Shown here: one piece after another, positions 1-8,787 of the stretch | Layout: each line of letters begins with the position of its first letter | Numbering within the stretch: the first letter of the stretch is position 1 | NCBI GenBank assembly: GCA_050288425.1 | Contig: JBNKDU010000002.1 | Location: 1-64,000 of the forward strand | DNA: 64,000 nucleotides | Direction: 5' to 3' | Source of the DNA: JARRKU01 sp050288425 | GTDB taxonomy: Bacteria > Desulfobacterota > Desulfobacteria > Desulfobacterales > Desulfosarcinaceae | Translations under genes and position numbers: made by a program | The notes under the pieces: generated by a model | Database searches by the model: none | Told to the model about the DNA's origin: nothing | The model's input: only the letters and a program-made list of their open reading frames with translations

Positions 1-417
1 ATCCAACACCACTATCTTTCCTGCTGTGATGCCGGGCCGTTGGCGGATCTGTCCGTGGCCCAGTTGCACGTCATCCGGGTGATCCGATCCCACGGCGAAC
101 TGGCCATGAGCGAGTTGGCCGAGCAGATGGGGGTCTCGCCGCCGTCGGCGTCGGCCATGGTGGACCGGCTGGTGGACAAGGGGGTGCTCTGCCGCGAGCA
201 CAGCACCGAGGACCGTCGCAAGGTGGTGGTGCGGATTTCCCCCGAAGGGCAGCGCAAGGCCGAGGAGGTGGAAAATGGAATCCTGCAGCTTTTCGTCGAG
301 CTGGTGGAGAAACTGGGGCCGGATACCACCGCGAAATGGTGCCAGGTGCTGGAACGGATCCAGGCGGTGCTGGCCGAGGGCGGTGACGACTTGCCTGGGC
401 GGACATCCGTGCAGTAA
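1..417 (+). CDS. MarR-family transcriptional regulator (5' end cut by window edge)
   Basis: Winged-helix DNA-binding repressor of the MarR family, probably controlling the efflux operon that follows. The reading frame is open to base 1, so the true start lies outside the window; a TTG at 40 is only an internal possibility. Visible are the recognition region (SELAEQMGVSPPSASAMVDR) and the beta-wing (REHSTEDRRKVVVRISPEG) typical of the family. About 138 residues are present, close to a full-length MarR protein (140-150). Its stop codon lies inside an inverted repeat (414-428) that looks like its own operator. Location directly upstream of an RND operon on the same strand suggests a local, ligand-relieved repressor. 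The effector is unknown. Confidence 0.88.
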   Translation: MQHHYLSCCDAGPLADLSVAQLHVIRVIRSHGELAMSELAEQMGVSPPSASAMVDRLVDKGVLCREHSTEDRRKVVVRISPEGQRKAEEVENGILQLFVELVEKLGPDTTAKWCQVLERIQAVLAEGGDDLPGRTSVQ

Positions 418-438
418 CAATTTGTTACAGATTGTTAC
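414..438. promoter_or_regulatory. Putative MarR operator: inverted repeat plus a third half-site
   Basis: GTAACAA (414-420), one spacer base, TTGTTAC (422-428) form a perfect 15-bp inverted repeat. A second TTGTTAC follows at 432-438, exactly 10 bp (one helical turn) after the first. It overlaps the marR stop codon and precedes the efflux operon. The size and symmetry suit a MarR dimer. That this MarR binds here is inference. Confidence 0.55.
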
Positions 439-559
439 CTCGAGGAAAAGCCTTGGCGGCCGGTTTGGTCGATGATCCGACCAGTTCGTGAAGGCGACCC
501 GACCGATCTCATCAACCAGCAGCCCGGACGCTCCCCAGGTCCAACATCCAAGGATGGGT

Positions 560-1903
560 ATGGCCATGATGAATCACAGCAATTCAGATGACAAGAAACA
601 ACGCATCCTGTTGCGCGTCGCGATCTGCGCGGCGATTCTGTTTGTCGGCATCGGCGGTCTGGTCTCCCTGGCGGCGCTGAAGAAGCCGCCGGCGGAGGCG
701 GAAGACGGCGAGCGGCCGTTGCGGGTGCGGGTGCGGAAGGTCGCCGCGCAATCCATTCCGGTGACCATTGCGGGCTTCGGCCAGGTGCGAACCCTCAACT
801 CGGTGAACATCTCCGCCCAGGTGGCCGGCCAGGTGATCGGAGTCCATCCTCGCCTGGAGGTGGGGGAGGTGATGAACCAGGGCGATCTGCTCTTCGAGAT
901 CGACCACCGGGACTATGCCTCGGCCAGGGACCAGTCCCGGGCCGAGGTGGCCCGCCTCACCAGCGCGGTGGAGCGCCTGGAGAAACAGGCCGCCATCGAC
1001 CGGGACCGCCTCCGGACCCTGCGGCGCAACCGGGAGCTGGCCGAGGCCGAGTTTGACCGGGTCGACCGCCTGTTTACGGAGAACCAGGTGGGCACCCGTT
1101 CGGGGGTGGACCGGGCCGAACAAGCCTTCAATGCCGCCGTGGACCAGGCCGACCAGATGGGCCAGGCCGTTGCCCTGTACCCCCTGCAGATCAAGGAGGC
1201 CCGCGCCAGCCTGGCCGCCGCCCGGGCACGCTTGGGTCTGGCCGGCGCCAATCTGGAGCGCTGCCGGGTCACCGCCCCTTTCACCGGGCGACTCACCGCC
1301 GCGGCGGTGGAGCAGGGACAATATGTGTCGCCGGGGCCGGTGCTCGTGACCCTGGCCGATGACACGATGCTGGAGATTCAAGTGCCCCTGGACAGCCGCG
1401 ATGTCCGCGAGTGGCTGCAGTTCGAAGCGGAACCCCCCTCGACGCCGGAGGCCTGGTTCGGCAAGCCCAAAGCCGTGGATTGCCACATCCGCTGGACAGA
1501 GGACAAACCCGGCCATGGGTGGACCGGCCGGCTGCAGCGGGTGGTGGCCGTCGACCGGAAAACGCGCACGGTCACCGTGGCCGTTCGCGTATCAGCCGAG
1601 GCCTCGCGATCCGAGAACGGCGACCTTCCCCTGGTGGAAGGAATGTTCTGCGAGGTGGAAATACCCGGTCGGACCCTGTCCCAGGCCTTTCAGGTGCCGC
1701 GTGCGGCGGTGGGATTCGACAACACCGTTTACATGGCCGTGGACCGGCGACTGAAAACCGTCGACGTGCAGGTCGCCCGCATCGATGGAGATGTCGCCTA
1801 TATCACCGGCGGGCTGCAGGAAGGCGATGCCGTCATCATCACCCGACTGGTGGATCCATTGGAAAACGCACTGCTGGAAATCGTGCCGGACGACCGATCC
1901 TGA
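560..1903 (+). CDS. RND efflux periplasmic adaptor subunit (membrane fusion protein)
   Basis: Periplasmic adaptor that joins an inner-membrane RND pump to an outer-membrane channel. After a short cytoplasmic stretch there is one N-terminal membrane anchor (around ILLRVAICAAILFVGIGGL), then the barrel-sandwich (VNISAQVAGQVIGVHPRLEVGEVMNQGDLLFEID), a long alpha-helical hairpin rich in Arg/Glu/Ala, the second half of the lipoyl domain (CRVTAPFTGRL) and beta-barrel/membrane-proximal domains. The ATG at 560 has AAGGA about 6 bases upstream; the frame extends to a GTG at 488 that lacks an SD, and ATGs at 554, 566 and 569 are also possible. First gene of an adaptor-pump-channel operon under the MarR gene. 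Confidence 0.9.
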   Translation: MAMMNHSNSDDKKQRILLRVAICAAILFVGIGGLVSLAALKKPPAEAEDGERPLRVRVRKVAAQSIPVTIAGFGQVRTLNSVNISAQVAGQVIGVHPRLEVGEVMNQGDLLFEIDHRDYASARDQSRAEVARLTSAVERLEKQAAIDRDRLRTLRRNRELAEAEFDRVDRLFTENQVGTRSGVDRAEQAFNAAVDQADQMGQAVALYPLQIKEARASLAAARARLGLAGANLERCRVTAPFTGRLTAAAVEQGQYVSPGPVLVTLADDTMLEIQVPLDSRDVREWLQFEAEPPSTPEAWFGKPKAVDCHIRWTEDKPGHGWTGRLQRVVAVDRKTRTVTVAVRVSAEASRSENGDLPLVEGMFCEVEIPGRTLSQAFQVPRAAVGFDNTVYMAVDRRLKTVDVQVARIDGDVAYITGGLQEGDAVIITRLVDPLENALLEIVPDDRS

Positions 1904-1966
1904 TCGTCCGGGTCCGAGCCACCTCCCCGATGCGGCGCCGGTATCGGCGCCCAAGGAAGGGTAGCC

Positions 1967-4900
1967 ATGAAAAAAGTCCTTGCCGCATTCGCCAGAAACA
2001 CGGTGTTTGCCAATATCATGCTGGTGTTGATCTTCCTGGCCGGCGGCCTGTCGGCCCTCTCCATGACCCGTGAGAGTTTTCCCGAATTTTCGCTGGACAT
2101 GATCCTGATCAACGTGCCCTATCCGGGCGCGGACCCCGAGGAGGTCGAAGAGGGGGTCAGCCGCAAGATCGAGGAGGCGTTGGAAGGATTGGAGGGGCTC
2201 AAGCTCATCGAAAGCACCTCCAGGGAAAACGTCAGCACCACCCGGTTGGAGGTCGAGGAGAACTATGACACCGATAAGGTCATGGAGGAGGTCCGGACCA
2301 AGATCAACGCCATCTCCACCTTTCCCGTGGACGCGGAAAAACCGATCATCGAGGAGTTGACGGTTCTGGATCCCGTGCTGCTGGCCTACCTGTCGGCCGA
2401 CATGCCGGAACGGCGCATCAAGGAGTGGGCCGAACAGATCAAGGATGACCTCCAGCAACTGCCCGGAGTCTCCAAGGTGGCGGTGTTCGGCACCCGCGAT
2501 TACGAAATCGCCATCGAGGTGTCGGAAGAACGGCTACGCCAGTACGGTTTGACCTTCGATCAGGTCTCCGCGGCGGTCCGGCGGGGCAACCTGAACCTTG
2601 GCGGCGGGACCATCCGCACCCAGGGCGAAGAGATCCGCCTGCGGACCATGGGGCGTAAGTACACCGACAAGGAATTGGCCTCCATCGTGGTGCTGGCCGG
2701 AGCCGACGGACAGATTATCACCCTGGACCGTCTGGCCGAAATAAAGGACGATTTCCGGGAGGATCCCATCCAGGGGTACATCAACGGGGATCCGGCGGTG
2801 ATCATCTGGGTCTCCAAGACTCCCGAGGAAGATGCCCTGGCCATTTCCGAGGCGGTCAACGCATATATCGACCGAAAGGCCGCCCAACTGCCCGGGGGGG
2901 TGAACCTGAAGGTCCTTTCCGATTTTACCGACATGTTGCGCGACCGCATCAACCTGATGGTGAAGAACGGCATCATCGGCATGTGCATCGTCTTCCTGAT
3001 GCTCTACCTCTTTCTCAATGCCCGGCTCTCCTTCTGGGGCGGCATGGGCATCCCCATCTCCATTGCAGGGACCCTGGTCATTCTGTGGGGACTGGGCGGT
3101 ACTATCAACATGGTTTCCCTTTTTGGATTCATCATGGTACTGGGCGTGGTGGTGGACGATGCCATCGTGGTGGGCGAGGCCATCTACGTGCATCGCAAGC
3201 TGGGCAAGCCGCCCCTGCGGGCGGCCGTGGACGGGGTCCGGGAGGTGGGCATGCCGGTGATCGCCGCCGTACTGACCACCATCGTGGCATTCATCCCCCT
3301 GCTCTATGTAGGCGGTATCATGGGCAAATTCATCGCCATCATGCCGGCGGTGGTCATCGCCTGCCTCACGGTGTCCCTGGCGGAGTGTCTGCTGATGCTG
3401 CCGTCCCATCTCAGTCACCTGCCCGATTTGAACGAAGCCGAAGGTCCAGGGAACCCGGTGGTGCGCCGGCTGGAACAGATCCGCCAGGCTACGGCCGACG
3501 GCATGGAATGGTTCGTCCAACGACTCTACAAGCCTTTTCTAAGCAAGGTGCTTCACTGGCGCTACGTCTCCCTTTGCGCGGCCATCGCCATCCTGCTGTT
3601 GAGCCTCGGACTGGTGGAGAGCGGCATCCTGAAATTCGAGGTCATGCCCGAGATCGACGGTTTTATCATGACCGCCACCGTGGAATACCCCAACGGAACG
3701 CCGGCGGACGTGACCACCGATACCCTGGCCGCTGTCGAGGCGGCTCTTTTGCGGCTGGAGCAGAAAACAGAGACATTGACCGGTGAATCCATGCTGGAGG
3801 CTCGTCTGGTGCTCGTGGGCCAGACCCTGGAGGATCTTCCCCGATCCGGCCCCCATCTGGGGTCGGTGCAAGCCTATCTATTGCCCTCGGAGCGCCGGGG
3901 GGTGACGGCCAAGGATCTGATGACCCGCTGGGAGGAGGAGATCGGTCCCATTCCCGGTGTCAAGGCCCTGACCTTTGCCGGATTGAATTCCGGTCCGCCG
4001 GGCGCCCCCATCGAGATCTGGGTTCAGGGACAACGCATGGAGGATATTCTCGCCGCTTCTCATGATTTGATGGCGCGGCTGGATAAGTTCGAAGGCGTCA
4101 ACCAGATCCGATCGGACTACTCCGCCGGCAAGAATGAGCTGCGCTTGTCCTTGAAGCCGGAAGCCCGTCCCCTGGGGATTACCGTCGAAGATCTTGCGCG
4201 ACAGATCTATTCCGGCTATTTTGGCGACGAGGCCCTGCGTCTGCAGCGGGGCCGTGACGACGTTCGGGTAAAGGTCCGCTACACCGCCGCCGAACGCAAG
4301 AGTCTTTCCGACCTGGAGCGTGTGCGCATCCGTACGCCCGGCGGCCAGGAGGTCCCCCTGCTTTCGGTGGCCGATCTGACCTTTGCCCCCGGATATGCCG
4401 CCATCAGCCGGGTGGACGGCATGCGGCGGGTGGTGGTCAGCGCGGGGGTGGATACCAACAAGGCCAATGCCAACGAGGTGTTCGCCGAGTTGCGGGCCAA
4501 TTTTTTTCCCGATCTGATGCGCCGGTATCCCGGGCTGCGGGTGGCCCAGCAAGGCGAGCAGAAGAAGATGCGCGAAGCATTCCAGCCGTTGATGGTGGGT
4601 TACCCCCTGGCGTTGCTGGGCATCTTTATTGTCATCGCCACGATTTTTCGTTCCTATGTCCAGCCGTTCGTGATTATGTTCACCGTGCCGTTCGGAATCA
4701 TCGGTGCCATCATCGGGCATCTGATCATGGGCTATAACCTCTCCATGATTTCCATGTTCGGAATGGTGGCCCTCACCGGTGTGGTGGTCAACGATGCCAT
4801 CGTGCTCATCGAACGGATTAACGAAAATCTGGCTGAGGGGATGCCTTTTTTCGATGCCATCCTGGCCGGTGGCGCCCGTCGTTTCCGGGCCATCGTCCTT

Positions 4901-5206
4901 ACGTCGGTGAGCACCGTGGGCGGGCTGGCGCCGCTGATCATGGAGACCAATTTTCAGGCCCGGTTCCTCGTGCCCATGGCCCTGGCCCTGGCCGCCGGCG
5001 TGGCCTTCGCCACGGTGCTGACCCTGGCGCTGGTTCCCAGCCTGTTTACCATCGTCAACGATTTACGGTTGTTGGTCCACCGAATCGCCAAAGGCCGCTG
5101 GCCCAAACGCGTGGATGTGGAACCCGCCCGCAACCGCCATCTGGACCTGATGGTGGATCGGGAATCAGCTGGTACCGGCAGCTCATACAGTGCCTTGAAC
5201 AATTGA
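1967..5206 (+). CDS. RND efflux transporter permease (AcrB/MexB superfamily)
   Basis: Inner-membrane proton-driven pump of 1079 residues, the usual length for the HAE/AcrB group. It opens with a first membrane helix (FARNTVFANIMLVLIFLAGG), has two large periplasmic loops, and two blocks of membrane helices. The TM4 acidic pair needed for proton relay is present (VLGVVVDDAIVVGEA), and the matching half-repeat motif VVNDAIVLIERINE lies in the second half. ATG at 1967 follows AAGGAAGGG at good spacing. It lies 63 bases after the adaptor and 55 before the channel gene, so the three form one operon. Substrate cannot be read from sequence. Confidence 0.95.
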   Translation: MKKVLAAFARNTVFANIMLVLIFLAGGLSALSMTRESFPEFSLDMILINVPYPGADPEEVEEGVSRKIEEALEGLEGLKLIESTSRENVSTTRLEVEENYDTDKVMEEVRTKINAISTFPVDAEKPIIEELTVLDPVLLAYLSADMPERRIKEWAEQIKDDLQQLPGVSKVAVFGTRDYEIAIEVSEERLRQYGLTFDQVSAAVRRGNLNLGGGTIRTQGEEIRLRTMGRKYTDKELASIVVLAGADGQIITLDRLAEIKDDFREDPIQGYINGDPAVIIWVSKTPEEDALAISEAVNAYIDRKAAQLPGGVNLKVLSDFTDMLRDRINLMVKNGIIGMCIVFLMLYLFLNARLSFWGGMGIPISIAGTLVILWGLGGTINMVSLFGFIMVLGVVVDDAIVVGEAIYVHRKLGKPPLRAAVDGVREVGMPVIAAVLTTIVAFIPLLYVGGIMGKFIAIMPAVVIACLTVSLAECLLMLPSHLSHLPDLNEAEGPGNPVVRRLEQIRQATADGMEWFVQRLYKPFLSKVLHWRYVSLCAAIAILLLSLGLVESGILKFEVMPEIDGFIMTATVEYPNGTPADVTTDTLAAVEAALLRLEQKTETLTGESMLEARLVLVGQTLEDLPRSGPHLGSVQAYLLPSERRGVTAKDLMTRWEEEIGPIPGVKALTFAGLNSGPPGAPIEIWVQGQRMEDILAASHDLMARLDKFEGVNQIRSDYSAGKNELRLSLKPEARPLGITVEDLARQIYSGYFGDEALRLQRGRDDVRVKVRYTAAERKSLSDLERVRIRTPGGQEVPLLSVADLTFAPGYAAISRVDGMRRVVVSAGVDTNKANANEVFAELRANFFPDLMRRYPGLRVAQQGEQKKMREAFQPLMVGYPLALLGIFIVIATIFRSYVQPFVIMFTVPFGIIGAIIGHLIMGYNLSMISMFGMVALTGVVVNDAIVLIERINENLAEGMPFFDAILAGGARRFRAIVLTSVSTVGGLAPLIMETNFQARFLVPMALALAAGVAFATVLTLALVPSLFTIVNDLRLLVHRIAKGRWPKRVDVEPARNRHLDLMVDRESAGTGSSYSALNN

Positions 5207-5261
5207 TGACCGGATCGCTTCGCCGATCCGGAAATCCTAAATGAAACCACAAGGAGTTGTT

Positions 5262-6683
5262 ATGAAGCGCCCGATGCAGTGGTTGGTGCTCAATTGGATC
5301 GTCCCGGTGATTCTGCTCTTCAGCCTGGGGGTGCCCCGGATCGCCCCGGCCGCCGATGAGAGCCGGCAAGTCTCGCGTTTCGATGAAATCGACACCCTGG
5401 ACCTGCAGACCGCCGCCCGGATCGCCCTGGCCGGCAATCCGACTCTGGCCGTGGCCCGGTCACGTGTGGAACAGGCACGCCAGGCGGTGCTGCAGGCGCG
5501 TTCGGCCTATTACCCGCGTTTGGATTTCAACGCGGCGGCCTCGCGGGTCGACCTGTCCGACAACTCCCAGCAGGCCCAATTGCTCCAGGTCCAGAGCCTG
5601 TTCGGCTTCTCCACGACCATCGATGACCCCGAGGACTTCTATTCGGCCGGGTTGACGGCCAGCTGGGTGGTCTTCGACGGCTTCGCGCGTAAATTCAATC
5701 TCGCCACGGCCCGATTCGGGGAGCAGATCAGCGTGGCCGTAAACGACGATGTGCGGCGGCTGCTGTTGCAGTCGGTGATCGGCGCCTTTCTCTCGGCCCA
5801 ACTGGCCTTCGAAAACATTACCATTGCCCGGGCCGATGAGGCCTTTAACCAGCGCCAGCTCACAGAAGCCAGATTGCGCTACGACGTCGGCACCGGTGCG
5901 CTGAGCGATGTGCTCAATTTCGAAGTGCGGGCCAATTCGGCCATTGCCGATCGCATCGTGGCCGAGCAGGTCTACCAGACCTCCCGAATCGGGCTTGCGG
6001 CCCTGCTGGGCGTGGCCGACACGCGCATCCCGGACCGGGTGACCCTGTCAAGGTTGGCCCCTGCATCGTCCGAGGAGCTCGCCGCATTGGATCCGGAGGC
6101 GCTGCTCTCCGACGCCCTGAGCCGGCGACCCGACCTCCGGCAGGGACAATTGACCGTCCAACAGGCCGAGGCCGGTGTAAAGGTCCGGCGGGCGGACTAT
6201 TATCCAACCCTGGCACTGTCGGCGACCTATGAAGGCGAACGGGCCGAGGATCCCGGATTCGAGAGTGACGATTTCGGCAATACCGTGGCCCTCTCCCTGC
6301 GCTACAACATCTTTGCCGGCGGCTTGTTCAAGGCCCGCCTCCAGGAAGCCAAGGCAAGATTGATCGAAGCGCAAAAAGCCCAGGAATCCGTAGAGATCGA
6401 CGTCAGTTCCCAAGTACGGGCCACCGCGGAGCGGGTCGTGTCGGCCCAGAAACAATTGTCGCTCCAGCGCACCAATGCCGATCTGGTAAAGCGTAACCGT
6501 GATTTGGTGGAAAAGGAATACAAGGCCGGTGTGGGCTCCCTGGTGCGGCTCAACGAGGCCCAGCGGGACCTCATCCGCGCCCAGGTCGGCCTGGCCACCG
6601 CCCGGGCCGCCCTGCATCAGGCCGGCTACGACCTGCAGAGTGCCACGGGGCGGATTCTGGAATCGTTTGCGCAGGAAAGATAG
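5262..6683 (+). CDS. TolC-family outer-membrane efflux protein
   Basis: Outer-membrane channel completing the tripartite pump. It has an N-terminal signal peptide (WLVLNWIVPVILLFSLGVPR, cleavage probably after APAA), then two OEP repeats rich in coiled-coil helix (QAVLQARSAYYPRLDFNA, and KVRRADYYPTLALSATYEG with LSLRYNIFAGG). The ATG at 5262 has AAGGAG five bases upstream; an earlier in-frame ATG at 5241 overlaps that SD and is less likely. About 473 residues, normal for TolC/OprM-like proteins. Last gene of the efflux operon. It converges on the small ABM-type gene. Confidence 0.93.
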   Translation: MKRPMQWLVLNWIVPVILLFSLGVPRIAPAADESRQVSRFDEIDTLDLQTAARIALAGNPTLAVARSRVEQARQAVLQARSAYYPRLDFNAAASRVDLSDNSQQAQLLQVQSLFGFSTTIDDPEDFYSAGLTASWVVFDGFARKFNLATARFGEQISVAVNDDVRRLLLQSVIGAFLSAQLAFENITIARADEAFNQRQLTEARLRYDVGTGALSDVLNFEVRANSAIADRIVAEQVYQTSRIGLAALLGVADTRIPDRVTLSRLAPASSEELAALDPEALLSDALSRRPDLRQGQLTVQQAEAGVKVRRADYYPTLALSATYEGERAEDPGFESDDFGNTVALSLRYNIFAGGLFKARLQEAKARLIEAQKAQESVEIDVSSQVRATAERVVSAQKQLSLQRTNADLVKRNRDLVEKEYKAGVGSLVRLNEAQRDLIRAQVGLATARAALHQAGYDLQSATGRILESFAQER

Positions 6684-6712
6684 GGATATTGTCCCTGCGT
6701 CAACCCGGTATT

Positions 6713-7009
6713 CTATTCGGAAAAGCCGTAGTGGTAGATTTCATATTGCGTCTGCCCACCCAGCAGATTGTCGATCTGACTCTGGATTTTCTGGCGGTCC
6801 GCGCTTTTCAACCATCTGATCCAATCTTCCGACGACTGCCAGTTGCTGATCACGATAAAGTCTTCGGGATCGTTCATGTTGCGCAAAGTTTCGCCGGCGA
6901 TATATCCTTCCTGGTTCATCGCCATGGCGCGCATTTTTCTGAACAGCGGTATCATCTCGCGCGCTTTATCGTCGGGAACCCTGCGTTTGATAATCACTTT
7001 GACTGCCAT
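6713..7009 (-). CDS. Small ABM-fold (antibiotic biosynthesis monooxygenase-like) protein
   Basis: A 98-residue protein with the features of the dimeric alpha/beta ABM fold: an opening beta strand (MAVKVIIKRRVPDD), an amphipathic helix (MIPLFRKMRAMAMNQEGYIA), the strand EDFIVISNWQSSEDWIRWL and a C-terminal helix/strand. Members include small monooxygenases, haem-degrading enzymes and many proteins of unknown role. Substrate cannot be assigned here. The ATG at 7009 has a perfect AGGAGG upstream on the minus strand, so a longer frame reaching 7156 is rejected. Monocistronic, and divergent from the FAD-dehydrogenase gene. Confidence 0.8.
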   Translation of the reverse strand: MAVKVIIKRRVPDDKAREMIPLFRKMRAMAMNQEGYIAGETLRNMNDPEDFIVISNWQSSEDWIRWLKSADRQKIQSQIDNLLGGQTQYEIYHYGFSE

Positions 7010-7284
7010 GCCGACCTCCTTGTGACGTGTCCGGGTTAATGAGAATGACCTGCACCGTTGAAACCGCTGCCGACCAAGTTCGAATCCACCGGGTGCCGGA
7101 GTGTGACCGGTATGGTCGGATCGCTGTGTGACACCCCGGCAAGATGGCGGCTTCATTGCGGAATAATCGTATTATAGGGGGCGTCCGCCTGCAGAGTCAA
7201 AGCCAAATTTGCGCTGGATTGAAAAAGCGACCGGCTTGATCATTTTCCCTGGATTGCCTAAGTTGATAAAAAAGGATTCGACCA

Positions 7285-8706
7285 GTGTCCAATATAAGCT
7301 CCCCATCTTCCAGCGATCCGTATGACGTGATCATTGTCGGCGCCGGGCCGGCCGGTTTGTTCGCCGCCTACTGCCTCTGCACCCGATCGGACCTGCGGGT
7401 GCTGGTGATCGAAAAAGGCAAGGCCTCTTTGCGGCGCAAATGCCCCATGTCCGCCGCGGACGAGTGCCAGCGGTGCGGCCCGTGCAACATATTAAGCGGC
7501 GTGGGCGGTGCGGGGCTCTTTTCCGACGGCAAGCTCAATTACATCCATAAACTGGGCAAGACCGACCTGACCCAGTTTCTGCCCCTGTCGGATGCCCGGG
7601 CGCTCATCGATGAGACCGAACAGATTTTCAATCGGTTCGGCATGGATGGACCGGTGTATCCCACGGACATGGAAGCGGCCCGGTCCATCCGCAAGGCCGC
7701 CAAACGTCATGGCATCGATCTGCTGATCATCAAGCAGAAGCACCTGGGCAGCGACCGGTTGCCCGATTACATTGCCGGCATGGCCGAATACATCCGCAAA
7801 CAGGGCGTGGCCATACACACATCGGAAGAGGTGCGCGATGTCCTCACCAAAGAAGGGCGGGTGACCGGGGTGGTCACCAATCGGAAATCCTATCGGGCGC
7901 CCAACGTCATTCTGGCGCCGGGCCGTGCCGGCGCGGATTGGATGGGGCGCCTGGCGGAAGAGCATGGATTGGGGCTGAGCCAACGCGGTATCGAAGTCGG
8001 GGTCCGCGTGGAAGTCCATAACGACATCCTCCGGGATCTGTGCCGCATCATCTACGATCCCGTCTTTTTCATTCAGACTTCCAAATATGATGACCAGACG
8101 CGCACCTTCTGTACCAACCTGGGCGGTTATGTGGCCATGGAAAATTATAACCGCTTCGTCTGCGTCAACGGGCATGCCCTGATGGACCGGAAATCGGAAA
8201 ACAGCAATTTCGCCTTCCTCTCCAAAGTTGTGCTCACCGAACCGGTGACGGACAACCAGGCCTATGGAGAATCCATCGGCCAGTTGGCCACGCTGATCGG
8301 TGGCGGCAAGCCGATTCTACAGCGCTTCGGGGATTTAAAACGGGGTCGCCGGTCCACCTGGCATCGGATTCAGAAAGGCTACATCGAGCCGACCTTGACC
8401 AATGTCGTCTGCGGCGACATCGCCATGGCGTTGCCCGAACGAATTTTGGCCAACCTGATCGAAGGCCTGGAAAAACTCAATCTCGTGGTGCCCGGTGTTT
8501 CCAATGATGAGACCTTGCTCTATGCGCCGGAAATCAAGTTTTTCGCCACCCAGGTGGAAACGGACCGGCATCTGGAAACGGCGGTGAAAGGCATGTACGT
8601 GGCCGGAGACGGACCGGGAGTGGCCGGCAACATCGTATCGGCCAGCGCCACCGGACTGATTCCCGCCAAGGCCATTATCGCCAGGATCGATTCCGGAAGG
8701 CATTGA
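7285..8706 (+). CDS. NAD(P)/FAD-dependent dehydrogenase of the COG2509 type
   Basis: Flavoprotein with an N-terminal Rossmann dinucleotide fold (DVIIVGAGPAGLFAAYCL, residues about 14-31) and a C-terminal FAD-binding segment (KGMYVAGDGPGVAGNIVSAS). Between them is the family hallmark: several cysteines followed by a glycine-rich stretch (CQRCGPCNILSGVGGAGLFS). The biochemical role of this widespread family is not settled, so no substrate is given. GTG start at 7285 with AAAAGGA upstream; 473 residues is the usual length. It stands alone, with a 275-base upstream region shared with the divergent ABM gene. Confidence 0.85.
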   Translation: MSNISSPSSSDPYDVIIVGAGPAGLFAAYCLCTRSDLRVLVIEKGKASLRRKCPMSAADECQRCGPCNILSGVGGAGLFSDGKLNYIHKLGKTDLTQFLPLSDARALIDETEQIFNRFGMDGPVYPTDMEAARSIRKAAKRHGIDLLIIKQKHLGSDRLPDYIAGMAEYIRKQGVAIHTSEEVRDVLTKEGRVTGVVTNRKSYRAPNVILAPGRAGADWMGRLAEEHGLGLSQRGIEVGVRVEVHNDILRDLCRIIYDPVFFIQTSKYDDQTRTFCTNLGGYVAMENYNRFVCVNGHALMDRKSENSNFAFLSKVVLTEPVTDNQAYGESIGQLATLIGGGKPILQRFGDLKRGRRSTWHRIQKGYIEPTLTNVVCGDIAMALPERILANLIEGLEKLNLVVPGVSNDETLLYAPEIKFFATQVETDRHLETAVKGMYVAGDGPGVAGNIVSASATGLIPAKAIIARIDSGRH

Positions 8707-8787
8707 GCGCCGTCTGTTCATGGGTTTGGTCACAGAGGCGGGTTCCCCTGCGAAGTCTTTTGGGATGGCTCGAGGGTAGTGCGTTTG

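Noticed and set aside
7070..7100. GTTCGAATCC, like a tRNA T-loop
   Set aside because: No complementary T stem, acceptor or anticodon arm can be built around it.
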